DNA of 48,803 nt, from assembly GCF_000721105.1 (NCBI RefSeq), contig NZ_JOEV01000052.1, forward strand, positions 1 to 48,803, in the 5' to 3' direction. Every line of letters begins with the position of its first letter. Within the stretch, counting starts at the first letter, position 1. A program made the translations under genes and the position numbers. A model generated the notes under the pieces. The model did not search any database and had not been told where the DNA came from. It worked only from the letters and a program-made list of their open reading frames with translations. Positions 30,640 through 38,623 of this stretch are shown piece after piece. This stretch comes from Streptomyces cellulosae (GTDB lineage: Bacteria > Actinomycetota > Actinomycetes > Streptomycetales > Streptomycetaceae).

Positions 30640-32010
30640 TCAGGCCGTCTTTGCCGCCCGGGCGGCGCGCACCGCCGGAGCGGTCGAGTGGGGCAACAGG
30701 TCGTCCGTGTCGGCCGGGAGAAGCACCTCCACCTCGGTGTCCTCGCCGAAACGGTAGGGCCGGTGTTCCAGCAGCCCTCCGAGGTAGCGGCGGATCCGGG
30801 ACATCTCGGCGCGCACGGTCACCGTGCGGGCCGGGTCCCCGAACAGCTCCTCGGCCAGGCCCGCCGCGCTGCGGCCGGTGCGGTGCCGGGCCAGCAGGTA
30901 CAGCAACTCGGCGTGCCGGGGCGTCAGTTCGTGACTCCAGGAGCCCGCACCGCCCGACACGGTCACCGACCAGCGGCGCGGCTGGGTCAGATCCAGCACG
31001 ATCCGGGTGGTGCCGCCCGGCACCGGCTCCTCCGCGACGCGGACCAGCCAGCCGCCCGCCAGCGGCTCCAGCGCGCACAGCCCGAGCGACGGCAGCCACC
31101 GGCGGCCCGCCGAGGGCGACGTGGGCAGCGGTATCCGGTTCGTGTACGGCATCCCGGTCACCGCGGCCGTCCAGCCGTCCCGGTCCACCACCACGGCCCG
31201 CCCGCCCAGCCCGGCCAGCACCGGGGCGGCCACCGCGCGCAGCCGTTCCAGTGCGGCGACATGCAGTTCGCGCAGCCTCGACTCGGCGAGCTTGGCCACC
31301 GAGTCCACCCAGGCGAGCGTGGCCGGGTGCATCGTCTCCAGCGGGCCGCTCACGTCCACCACGCCGAGCAGCCGGCCGTCCCGCGGGTCGGTGATCGGGG
31401 CGCCGGCGCAGGTCCAGTTGGCGTGCGCGCGTACGAAGTGCTCGGAGGCGAAGACCTGCACCGGCCGCCGGGCGACGGCCGCGGTGCCCACGCCGTTGGT
31501 GCCGACGACCTCCTCCCGCCAGTCCGCGCCGAGTTGGAAGCCGAGCCCGTCGGCTCTGCGCAGCACCGGCGAACTGCCCTCGCGCCACAGCACCCGGCCC
31601 TGCTCGTCGGCGACCACCATGATGTGGTGGGCGACGTCCGCGACCGACACCAGCCCCTCCCGCAGTACCGGCAGGACATGGCGCAGGGCCGTCGCCTCCC
31701 GGCGCCGCTGCACCTCCTCGCGGGACAGCAGCCCCGACCGTGACCCGTACTCGGGATCGACCCCGCCGCGCAGCATCCGCCCCCAGGACTGCTCGATCAC
31801 CGGGCGCGGCGCGACCGGCGCCCGCTGCCCGGAGAGCCGGGCGGAGCGGACCTCGCTGAGTACTCGCGCCGCCCGCGCCGAGTCCACGGCGGCGAGCTGC
31901 GTGACGTCCGTCGGCGAGAGCGCCACTGGTCCTCCCCAAGGGCTCGGAACAACCGGTGGACGTCGTCTTTCGGCCACGGCCGACCGGTCCGTCTTGACTG
32001 TCCGTCTCAT
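30640..32010 (-). CDS. GAF-domain transcriptional regulator (AcoR/NtrC-like N-terminus)
   Basis: A 456-residue regulator. Residues about 45-105 carry the segment RPVIEQSWGRMLRGGVDPEY typical of AcoR-like proteins. A GAF domain follows (about 110-230; HHIMVVADEQGRVLWREGSS, ADWREEVVGTNGVGTAAVARRP). It lacks the sigma-54 AAA+ domain of AcoR. Instead the C-terminal 90 residues (ELTPRHAELLYLLARHRTGR, RTVTVRAEMSRIRRYLG) look like a winged-helix DNA-binding domain. Such proteins in actinomycetes often control aldehyde or alcohol oxidation genes, but no such target lies next to it here. Start 32010 (MRRTVKTDRS) has GGCAGG upstream; the frame to 32190 is not supported. Confidence 0.82.
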   Translation of the reverse strand: MRRTVKTDRSAVAERRRPPVVPSPWGGPVALSPTDVTQLAAVDSARAARVLSEVRSARLSGQRAPVAPRPVIEQSWGRMLRGGVDPEYGSRSGLLSREEVQRRREATALRHVLPVLREGLVSVADVAHHIMVVADEQGRVLWREGSSPVLRRADGLGFQLGADWREEVVGTNGVGTAAVARRPVQVFASEHFVRAHANWTCAGAPITDPRDGRLLGVVDVSGPLETMHPATLAWVDSVAKLAESRLRELHVAALERLRAVAAPVLAGLGGRAVVVDRDGWTAAVTGMPYTNRIPLPTSPSAGRRWLPSLGLCALEPLAGGWLVRVAEEPVPGGTTRIVLDLTQPRRWSVTVSGGAGSWSHELTPRHAELLYLLARHRTGRSAAGLAEELFGDPARTVTVRAEMSRIRRYLGGLLEHRPYRFGEDTEVEVLLPADTDDLLPHSTAPAVRAARAAKTA

Positions 32011-32159
32011 AGTGCCGCCTGCCCGGGACAGTTGGACACACTCCGCACACAGACGCCAACAAGTTGCAACCCCCTGCAACCCTGGTGGTCGGCCCTCCGG
32101 GGATCGAGACTTGAGCGACGCCGCCGCAAGCGGCGTCACCGGCCTGAACGGGCCAGCGT

Positions 32160-32195
32160 CGGGGGTGGTGCCGTGTCGGCGCAGCACCACCCCCG
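32160..32195 (-). terminator. Strong hairpin after the aidB-like gene
   Basis: CGGGGGTGGTGC (32160-32171) and GCACCACCCCCG (32184-32195) make a perfect 12-bp stem with a 12-base loop, 60 bases after the aidB-like stop on the minus strand. A smaller stem (GACGCCG and CGGCGTC, 32117-32137) follows. Together they should stop transcription before the GAF-regulator gene. Confidence 0.8.
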
Positions 32196-32255
32196 CACTA
32201 CGCGCTCACGCACAGGCAAGGCGCGTGGAGTCCAGACCGCTCAGGCGCGTGGGGC

Positions 32256-33890
32256 TCACGCCTGAGGACGCGCCCGCTCCACCACCGACGCCAGGTCCAG
32301 GCTGCTCGGCAGCGTCCCGAAGGCCGCGCCGCCGTCGCCGCCCAGGCGGGCCCCGCAGAACGCGTCGGCCACCTCCGGCGGCGCGTACCGCACGAGCAGC
32401 GAGCCCTGGAGCACCAGCGCCAGCCGCTCGGCCAGCCGCCGCGCCCGCCCCTCCACGCCGTCCAGGTCGCCGAGTTCGGTCAACAGGTCCTTGACCGCCG
32501 TGTCGAGGCGGTGGTCGGCGCCGCGGGCCTTGCCGACCTCCAGGAGGTAGGCGTTCAGGGCCTCAGGCTCCCGCTGCAACGCCCGCACCACGTCCAGCGC
32601 CTGGACGTTGCCCGCGCCCTCCCAGATCGAGTTCAGCGGCGACTCGCGCACCAGCCGGGGCATGCCCGACTCCTCGACGTACCCGTTGCCGCCCAGGCAC
32701 TCGGCGGCCTCCACCGCCACCGGCGGACACCGCTTGGTCACCCAGTACTTGGCGGCCGGCACCGCGATCCTGAGCAGCGCCCGCTCCTGCTCGCTCCCGT
32801 CGTCGCAGGCCGCCGCGAGCCGCAGCGCGAGGGTGGTCGCCGCCTCCGACTCCAGCGCGAGGTCGGCCAGCACGTTGCGCATCAGCGCCTTGTCGGCGAG
32901 GGTGCCGCCGAAGGCCTCGCGGTACGTGCAGTGGTGCACCGCCTGGGCGACGGCCTGCCGCATCAGACCCGCGGAACCGAGGACACAGTCGAGCCGGGTC
33001 GCCGCCACCATCTCGATGATGGTGCGCACCCCGCGGCCCTCCTCGCCGACCCGGCGGGCCCAGGTCCCGTCGAACTCGACCTCGCCGGACGCGTTCGACC
33101 GGTTGCCCAGCTTGTCCTTGAGGCGCTGGATCATGAAGACGTTGCGGGAGCCGTCCTCCAGCACCCGCGGCACCAGAAAGCAGGTGAGCCCCTCCGGGGC
33201 CTGCGCCAGCACCAGGAAACCGTCCGACATCGGCGCCGAGCAGAACCACTTGTGCCCGGTCAGCTCGTACGTCCCGGCCTCGGTGAGCGGCGTGGCGGCC
33301 GTCGCGTTGGCGCGGACGTCACTGCCGCCCTGCTTCTCCGTCATGCCCATCCCGAACAGCGCCCCGGCCTTCAGCCGGGCCGGCCGCAGCTCACGGTCGT
33401 AGACCATGGACGTCAGCCGGGGCTCCCACTCCGCGGCGAGCGCGGGATCGCTGCGCAGGGCGGGCACCGCCGCGTGGGTCATCGACAGGGGGCACAGGTT
33501 GCCCGCGTCGACCTGGGTCCACACCAGGAACGCCGCCGCCCGCCGGACGTGGCCGGCGGGCCGGGACCAGGCCGCGGTCAGGCCCGCGGAGACGCCCTTT
33601 CCGAGCAGCCGGTGCCAGGAGGGATGGAACTCGACCTCGTCGAGACGGTGCCCGTAGCGGTCGTGGGTGCGCAGTCTCGGCGGATTCTCGTTCGCCTGCG
33701 TCCCCCACTCGTGCAGCTGCGCCGAACCGGAGGCCCGGCCGAGCGCCGCCAGCTCGCCGCGTACCTCGTCGCACAGCTCGGGGTCGGTGTGCCGCTCCAC
33801 CGCTTCCGTCAGGGCCCGGTCGGCGGTGAAGACGTCGTATCCCACCAGCGGCGGAGGCTGGTTGGTCACGGTGTGGGTGCTGCCTGCCAT
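32256..33890 (-). CDS. aidB: AidB-like acyl-CoA dehydrogenase
   Basis: A 544-residue flavoprotein of the AidB branch of acyl-CoA dehydrogenases, linked in E. coli to the response to DNA alkylation. The opening part contains LHEWGTQANENPPRLRTHDR and YGHRLDEVEFHPSWH, a segment specific to this branch. FGMGMTEKQGGSDVRAN, then YELTGHKWFCSAPMSDGFLV, form the FAD-binding region; AECLGGNGYVEESGMPRLVRE and NSIWEGAGNVQALDV lie in the C-terminal helical domain. Length matches AidB (about 540), longer than ordinary acyl-CoA dehydrogenases. It is a single gene, leaderless by the -10 at 33897-33902. DNA binding and true substrate are not shown by sequence. Confidence 0.9.
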   Translation of the reverse strand: MAGSTHTVTNQPPPLVGYDVFTADRALTEAVERHTDPELCDEVRGELAALGRASGSAQLHEWGTQANENPPRLRTHDRYGHRLDEVEFHPSWHRLLGKGVSAGLTAAWSRPAGHVRRAAAFLVWTQVDAGNLCPLSMTHAAVPALRSDPALAAEWEPRLTSMVYDRELRPARLKAGALFGMGMTEKQGGSDVRANATAATPLTEAGTYELTGHKWFCSAPMSDGFLVLAQAPEGLTCFLVPRVLEDGSRNVFMIQRLKDKLGNRSNASGEVEFDGTWARRVGEEGRGVRTIIEMVAATRLDCVLGSAGLMRQAVAQAVHHCTYREAFGGTLADKALMRNVLADLALESEAATTLALRLAAACDDGSEQERALLRIAVPAAKYWVTKRCPPVAVEAAECLGGNGYVEESGMPRLVRESPLNSIWEGAGNVQALDVVRALQREPEALNAYLLEVGKARGADHRLDTAVKDLLTELGDLDGVEGRARRLAERLALVLQGSLLVRYAPPEVADAFCGARLGGDGGAAFGTLPSSLDLASVVERARPQA

Positions 33891-33896
33891 GCTGCG

Positions 33897-33902
33897 AACC
33901 TA
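33897..33902 (-). promoter_or_regulatory. Leaderless -10 element of the aidB-like gene
   Basis: On the minus strand TAGGTT ends 6 bases before ATG 33890, with CGCAGC between and no ribosome binding site. Confidence 0.5.
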
Positions 33903-33931
33903 CCCGTGATGGCGACGGTCACCACACCGAC

Positions 33932-33967
33932 GTGACGGCGGGCGTGACGGCGGGCGTGACGGCGGGT
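33932..33967. repeat. 12-bp direct repeat, three copies
   Basis: GTGACGGCGGGC occurs at 33932, 33944 and 33956 (last base changed to T), between the divergent aidB-like and YihY genes. It lies upstream of both -10 elements and could be a regulatory or slippage-derived repeat. Confidence 0.8.
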
Positions 33968-34024
33968 GGCACGAGGGCGGGCGAGCCGGAGCGCCGGGGG
34001 ATGAGTGGAGCCTCCCACGGCGGA

Positions 34025-34030
34025 TACCGT
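34025..34030 (+). promoter_or_regulatory. Leaderless -10 element of the YihY/BrkB gene
   Basis: TACCGT ends 6 bases before GTG 34037. No Shine-Dalgarno sequence is present, so the GTG is the likely first codon of the mRNA. Confidence 0.5.
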
Positions 34031-34036
34031 TAGGTC

Positions 34037-35194
34037 GTGCAGTCAGCAAGTGAATCCCCCCAGCGGCCCCCCTCCGGCCGTCTCCACCGGGCGCGTGCGC
34101 TCTATCGGAACGTCTCCAAGCGCCGGACGGCCTGGCTGCTGCTCAAGGACACCGTCAACTCGTGCATGGAGTACCGGATCCTGGGACTCGCGGCCGAGGC
34201 CGCGTTCTTCACGCTGTTGTCCGTGCCGCCGCTGCTGCTCAGCATGATCGGGCTGCTCGGCTACGTCGACGACTGGACCGGCGCCGACACCATCGCGAGC
34301 CTGGAGAACAACCTCCTGGAGGCCTCGCGCACGGTCCTGTCCGACAAGGGCGTCACCCAGATCGCCCAGCCGATCCTGCACGACGTGATGAAGGGCGGCC
34401 GGCCGGACGTCATCTCCATCGGCTTCCTGTTCGCCCTGTGGTCGGGCTCCCGCGCGGTGAACGTCTTCATAGACACCATCACCGTCATGTACGGCCTCGA
34501 CGGCGTCCGGGGCATCGTCAAGACCCGCATCATGGCGTTCCTGCTGTTCATCGTGGCCCTGCTGATCGGCTCGATCGCGCTGCCGCTGATGGTGGCCGGC
34601 CCGGACGCGGTGGTGAACATCGTCCCGTGGTCGACGACCGTCGTCCAGGTCCTGTACTGGCCCGTGGTCATCGTCCTGTCCATCGTCTTCCTGACCACGC
34701 TCTACCACGTGTCGGTCCCGGTCCGCTCCCCGTGGATCGAGGACGTGCCCGGCGCCCTGGTCGCCCTCGCCATGTGGGTCCTCGGCAGTTTCCTGCTGCG
34801 GATCTACCTCACCAGCACGGTCGAGGGCCCCACCATCTACGGCTCCCTCGCCGCGCCCGTCGCCGTCCTCCTGTGGATCGGCGTGGCCGCGTTCGCCGTC
34901 CTCGTCGGGGCCGCGGTCAACGCCGCCATCGACCGCGTCTGGCCGGCCGCCGCGACGGCCGCGGCCCGCGCCGCCAACGAGCGGCTGCGCGAGGCCCAGG
35001 TCGCCCAGTACGTCGCCCGCGCCGCCGCGGCCCGCGACGCCGACTCGGGCGACCCCGACGACCTGAACGACCCGGACATGCCCTCCGAGTTCCCGGAACG
35101 CTGGTCACGCTTCCTGCCCCCGGAGGACGTCACCTCCCGCCTTCGCACCCACGTCAAGAGCACCCACCCGCCGCACAAGCCGGAGGACTCCTAG
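34037..35194 (+). CDS. YihY/BrkB-family inner-membrane protein
   Basis: A 385-residue membrane protein with about six helices (for example EAAFFTLLSVPPLLLSMIGL near 55-75 and IMAFLLFIVALLIGSIALPL near 165-185). The family segment AAEAAFFTLLSVPPLLL and the W-rich ALWSGSRAVNVFIDTI, then GLDGVRGIVKTR, match YihY/BrkB (once annotated as ribonuclease BN). The C-terminal 90 residues are cytosolic, Ala/Arg-rich and then acidic, ending VKSTHPPHKPEDS. Function is not established; some members act in envelope integrity or transport. GTG 34037 is preferred on the -10 spacing. Confidence 0.88.
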   Translation: MQSASESPQRPPSGRLHRARALYRNVSKRRTAWLLLKDTVNSCMEYRILGLAAEAAFFTLLSVPPLLLSMIGLLGYVDDWTGADTIASLENNLLEASRTVLSDKGVTQIAQPILHDVMKGGRPDVISIGFLFALWSGSRAVNVFIDTITVMYGLDGVRGIVKTRIMAFLLFIVALLIGSIALPLMVAGPDAVVNIVPWSTTVVQVLYWPVVIVLSIVFLTTLYHVSVPVRSPWIEDVPGALVALAMWVLGSFLLRIYLTSTVEGPTIYGSLAAPVAVLLWIGVAAFAVLVGAAVNAAIDRVWPAAATAAARAANERLREAQVAQYVARAAAARDADSGDPDDLNDPDMPSEFPERWSRFLPPEDVTSRLRTHVKSTHPPHKPEDS

Positions 35195-35217
35195 ACGCCG
35201 ACGTCCAGGCTGACGTC

Positions 35218-36184
35218 ATGGACGCTCCCCGACGTTCGAACGTCACGGGGGGGACCCCCTCGCAGTCCTCCTGGAGGGACCCCGGGCCCGGGGCGCTTTC
35301 ATGATCCGTGCGTGTGTCGATCCGCCGTGGGCCGTACGCATCGAGGACCGCGCCCCGCGCACCGTCATGCTGGTGGTCCGCGGCGACGCCTGGATCGTGC
35401 CGGACACGGGGGATCGGCTGCGGCTGCGGGAGGGCGAGCTCGCCATCGCGCGCGGCCCGACCCGTACCTCTGTGCCGACGACCCCGGCACCGCGCCCCAG
35501 GCCCTGATCCTGCCGGGCGCCCGCTGCCACTACCCCGACGGCAGACCCCTCAACGGCTCCATGGACATCGGCGTACGCAGCTGGGGCGACCGGCCCGACG
35601 GCTCCACGGTGATGCTGATCGGGACCTATCCGGTGGAGGGCGAGATCAACGGCCGGCTGCCGGACGCGCTGCCGCCGCTGCTCTCCCTCACCTCCGGCAG
35701 GTGGCGGAGCGCGCTCACGCCCGTCCTCATGGACGAGGTCGTGCCGGACGAGCCCGGCCAGGAGGTCGTCCTGGACCGTCTCCTCGACCTGCTGGTCATC
35801 GCCGCGCTCAAGGCCTGGTTCGCCCGCCCGGAGGCGGAGCCGCCCGCGTGGTACGCGGCGCTCGCCGACCCTGTGGTCGGCCGGGTGCTGCGGCTGGTCC
35901 AGGACGACCCCGCCCACGCGTGGACGGTGGCCTCGCTCGCCGCCAAGGCCGGGGTGTCCCGGGCCGCACTGGCCCGCCGCTTCACCGACCTGGTCGGCGA
36001 GCCCCCGATGACCTGCCTCACCGGCTGGCGCCTCGCCCTCGCCGCCGACCGCCTCCGCGACACCGACGACACCCTCGACGCCATCGCCCGTCAGGTCGGC
36101 TACGGCAGCGCGTTCACCCTGTCCAGCGCGTTCAAGCGGGTGTACGGGGTGAGCCCGCGGCAGCACAGGTCCCGTGGGGCGTAG
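35218..36184 (+). pseudogene. Cupin-type AraC-family regulator split by one or two frameshifts
   Basis: Pieces of one AraC-family regulator lie in different frames. The frame of ATG 35301 reads [20 protein letters not shown] and continues to GELAIARGP, then loses homology near 35458. The next frame, shifted as by one missing base at GGCCCGAC, continues [21 protein letters not shown] to the end, with the HTH region ([17 protein letters not shown] and [20 protein letters not shown]). Upstream, DPLAVLLEGPRARGAF is in the 35301 frame but has no start codon there, while ATG 35218 is in another frame, again consistent with one missing base at the G7 run (35246-35252). Both shifts equal single-base losses in GC runs, so sequencing error is possible; otherwise it is a broken gene. 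A 14-bp palindrome lies at 35231-35244. Confidence 0.75.
35231..35244. repeat. 14-bp perfect palindrome
   Basis: GACGTTCGAACGTC is self-complementary. It sits between the YihY stop (35194) and the AraC-like reading frame, where a regulator binding site or hairpin terminator would be expected. Confidence 0.6.
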
Positions 36185-36248
36185 GCCGGGACCGAAGCGA
36201 TCCGCTCCGGTCCCGACCGGTGGGCCGTAAGGGCTCTGCCCGGCGGCG

Positions 36249-36254
36249 TAGCCT
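36249..36254 (+). promoter_or_regulatory. Leaderless -10 element of the second AraC gene
   Basis: TAGCCT ends 7 bases before GTG 36262; no Shine-Dalgarno sequence is seen. Confidence 0.45.
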
Positions 36255-36261
36255 TGCTCAT

Positions 36262-36951
36262 GTGTACGCGGAGCGGGCGTCCCGGCTGACCGGGGCGGTG
36301 GTGTGGACGAACACCCCGTCCGGGCCCGGCACCGCTCCCGTCCTGCCCGACGGATGCATGGACCTGCTGTGGAACGAGGGCCGCCTGCTGGTCGCCGGTC
36401 CCGACACGCACGCGTACGTCACCCACGGCCGCCCCAGCGACTGGGCGGGCGTCCGCTTCTGCCCCGGCACCGCGCCCGCCCTCCTGGGCGTTCCCGCGCA
36501 CCAGTTGCGCGACCGGCGCGTGCCGCTGTCCCACCTGCGCCCGGCCTCCGAGGTACGGCGGCTCACCGCCCAGGTGAACGCGGCCCCGGACCCGACGACG
36601 GGCCTGGAGCAGGTCGCCCTGCGCTGGGCGGGTGCCGCCGACCGCCCGGACCCGCTCCTGCAACGACTCGTCACGGCCCTCGACGCGGGCCGCCCGGTCG
36701 CCGCCACCGCCGACGAACTCGGCCTCGGCGCCCGCCAGTTGCACCGTCGTTCCCTCGCGGCCTTCGGCTACGGCCCCAAGACGCTCGCCCGCGTCCTCCG
36801 CCTGCAACGCGCCCTCGCGCTGGCCCGCGCGGGCGTCCCCTTCGCGGAGACGGCGGCCCGGTCCGGTTTCGCGGACCAGGCCCATCTGGCAAGGGACGTG
36901 AGGGAGTTGGCGGGGATGCCGCTCAGCCGGCTACTGGCCCGCCCCGGGTAG
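36262..36951 (+). CDS. AraC-family transcriptional regulator (DUF6597-like N-terminus)
   Basis: A 229-residue regulator. The N-terminal half (about 1-110) contains [20 protein letters not shown], then [20 protein letters not shown], the ligand-binding type found in many actinobacterial AraC proteins with the LPDGCxDLxW motif. The C-terminal half is an AraC DNA-binding domain with two helix-turn-helix units ([20 protein letters not shown], then [20 protein letters not shown]). The GTG start is chosen from the -10 spacing; the longer open frame upstream is an artefact. Its 3' end overlaps the convergent VOC gene by 21 bases, so the two mRNAs are antisense at their ends. The target is unknown. 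Confidence 0.88.
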   Translation: MYAERASRLTGAVVWTNTPSGPGTAPVLPDGCMDLLWNEGRLLVAGPDTHAYVTHGRPSDWAGVRFCPGTAPALLGVPAHQLRDRRVPLSHLRPASEVRRLTAQVNAAPDPTTGLEQVALRWAGAADRPDPLLQRLVTALDAGRPVAATADELGLGARQLHRRSLAAFGYGPKTLARVLRLQRALALARAGVPFAETAARSGFADQAHLARDVRELAGMPLSRLLARPG

Positions 36952-37338
36952 CGGCGCGAACAGGTCGACGCCGTTGCCGTCCGGGTCGAGCAGGCCCGCG
37001 TACCGCTGCCCCCACACGGCGTCCCACGGCTTGCGAGGACCCTGATACCCGGCGCCCACCATGTCCTGATGGACGGAGTCGACCTCGGCAGGACTCTGAC
37101 AGAGCAGAGCGATCCCGATACGGCCGTCCCCGGCCGAAGCCGGCCGCCATTCCGGATCGAACGAGCGGACCACCTCCTCGGTGTCCAGCATCAGCCGCAG
37201 TCCACCCGGCAGGGCGGCCTCGACGTGCGGTTCCTTCTCGGCTCCCTCGGCGAACCCGAAGCCGAGCCGGCGGTAGAAGGCGATCGAGGCGGCCATGTCG
37301 GAGACCACCATCCCGATCGCGTCGAATCGTGGAGTCAT
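36931..37338 (-). CDS. VOC-superfamily (glyoxalase/bleomycin-resistance fold) protein
   Basis: A 135-residue protein of two beta-alpha-beta modules. [20 protein letters not shown] opens module 1, [19 protein letters not shown] ends it, and [20 protein letters not shown] then [20 protein letters not shown] form module 2. Metal ligands, if any, cannot be assigned surely. The function may be a glyoxalase, dioxygenase or drug-binding protein. It is leaderless by the TACGGT at 37345-37350. It converges with the AraC gene and overlaps its end. Confidence 0.87.
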   Translation of the reverse strand: MTPRFDAIGMVVSDMAASIAFYRRLGFGFAEGAEKEPHVEAALPGGLRLMLDTEEVVRSFDPEWRPASAGDGRIGIALLCQSPAEVDSVHQDMVGAGYQGPRKPWDAVWGQRYAGLLDPDGNGVDLFAPLPGAGQ

Positions 37339-37344
37339 ACGGCA

Positions 37345-37350
37345 ACCGTA
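37345..37350 (-). promoter_or_regulatory. Leaderless -10 element of the VOC gene
   Basis: On the minus strand TACGGT ends 6 bases before ATG 37338 (TGCCGT between), with no ribosome binding site. Confidence 0.5.
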
Positions 37351-37501
37351 GGCAGCGCCGCGACGGGAGTCTTGAACGAATCGGACTCACCCGGCAGACG
37401 GGTGGCGGTCGGAAGCGGGGAGGCGCCCCAGTCGATGAGAAACGGCACCAGCCCCCGATGAGGCCCGACCGCGGCAGATCGTCGGCGAGCTGCGATGGAA
37501 C

Positions 37502-38191
37502 CTAGTCGCGGTCGACGTGCTTGCGCAGGATCTTGCCGCTGGTGGCATTCACGTCGTAGGTGGTCTTGTTCCAGTCGTTGGTCGTGACGACGTCGACGGA
37601 TTGGATGGTGGTGCCGTTGTCGGTGTCGTCGAGCTCGACGGAGGTGACCGTGCCCTTGGTGCGGCCGGTAGCGGTGTCGACCGCCTTCTGGGAGGAGATC
37701 TTGGCCTCCGCGAGCCGGTTGAGTACTTCGCGCTTGTCGTCGCTGTCCTGGTCGGGGTCGGTGCGGGAGCGGGCGACCTTGCCGTTGGCGGCATCCACGT
37801 CCACCTCCTTCTTGGTGCCGTCCTTCGCGGCCACCGTGGTGCGCCACACCGGCTTGCCGTTGTTGTCCCGCTTCAGCTCGCTCTGGGTGAGCGTTCCGCC
37901 GGACACTTCGTGGACGGCGATGCTCGCGGCCTTGCGGTAGCCGGTCTTGTCAGCGGGGATCAGACCCGCGCGTTCGCGCTGATCCTGGGTCAGTCCGCCG
38001 CTGGCCTCCGCCGACGAAGCGGAGGCGGATGCGTGGGCGCCGGAGGAGGACTGCTTGCCGGTGTCGTCGCCGCATCCGGTCAGCAGCAGCGCGCAGGACG
38101 CTGCTGCACAGACGACGCCCGCGGCGGTACGGGTTCCGGTCGTCGGCTTGCCTGAAGAAAAAACGCTCGTGACTGTGCCCGTTTTCAACAT
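37502..38191 (-). CDS. Lipoprotein with two PepSY domains
   Basis: A 229-residue exported lipoprotein. The signal ends in a lipobox, CALLLTGCGDD (cysteine near residue 40). Two PepSY domains follow: one about 85-145 (AASIAVHEVSGGTLTQSEL, GKPVWRTTVAAKDGTKKEVD) and one about 160-229 (VLNRLAEAKISSQKAVDTAT, DWNKTTYDVNATSGKIL). PepSY domains are thought to bind or inhibit peptidases or to act as chaperones outside the cell. The Ser/Ala-rich stretch after the lipobox is the usual tether. Start 38191 (MLKTGTVTSVFSSGK) is preferred to the frame's first start at 38260. An inverted repeat CTCCT-GAGCA-AGGAG (38236-38250) lies upstream. Confidence 0.87.
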   Translation of the reverse strand: MLKTGTVTSVFSSGKPTTGTRTAAGVVCAAASCALLLTGCGDDTGKQSSSGAHASASASSAEASGGLTQDQRERAGLIPADKTGYRKAASIAVHEVSGGTLTQSELKRDNNGKPVWRTTVAAKDGTKKEVDVDAANGKVARSRTDPDQDSDDKREVLNRLAEAKISSQKAVDTATGRTKGTVTSVELDDTDNGTTIQSVDVVTTNDWNKTTYDVNATSGKILRKHVDRD

Positions 38192-38623
38192 CTTCGTCCA
38201 GTACCCGCTCCGGGACTGTGAAACGTTCGGGGCGACTCCTGAGCAAGGAGCCGTGAACACTTCTCGTCGGGGTGCGCCGGTTGGACTCGGCTACTGGAAG
38301 TCCCCGGCGGCCAGTTCCAGGAAGGCGGTCCAGGCGGCGGGGGTGACGGTAAGGTGGAGGGCGGTAGTTTTGGAGTCACGGATGTGGATGACGGAGGCCG
38401 GAGGGCGACCTCGACACGGAGTTGGCGCAGCCGCGAGCAGACGTCGATCACCTCGTCCGCGCCGTCAACCAACTGACCGTGAGATCGGCAACTGCAAGAC
38501 AGCGACAGTCGGCCGGCGAATGCGGCCCCTGGAAGCACGGATGGAGAGGCGAGAGCGGCCGCGTGTCCTCCGCCCACCCTCCCCGTCCCCCTCGCAGGCG
38601 CCGCGTGGGCGATGAAGCCCTCG
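38192..38623. other. Gap with a DUF397 remnant
   Basis: No intact gene is supported between the PepSY lipoprotein gene and the map gene. The left part (38192-38290) is the lipoprotein promoter region with the small inverted repeat at 38236-38250. The centre carries a DUF397 remnant (38291-38430). The right part, 38431-38623, shows nothing I can identify. Confidence 0.5.
38291..38430 (-). pseudogene. DUF397 remnant
   Basis: On the minus strand VIHIRDSKTTALHLTVTPAA, then WTAFLELAAGDFQ before a TAG, matches the C-terminus of DUF397 (typically VxVRDSKDPxGPxLxFxxxAWxAF). Just upstream VEVALRP, like the conserved NCVEVA, lies in a shifted frame, so at least one frameshift separates the pieces. Intact DUF397 genes encode about 60-75 residues and usually sit next to an XRE-family regulator, which is not adjacent here. 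Confidence 0.6.
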
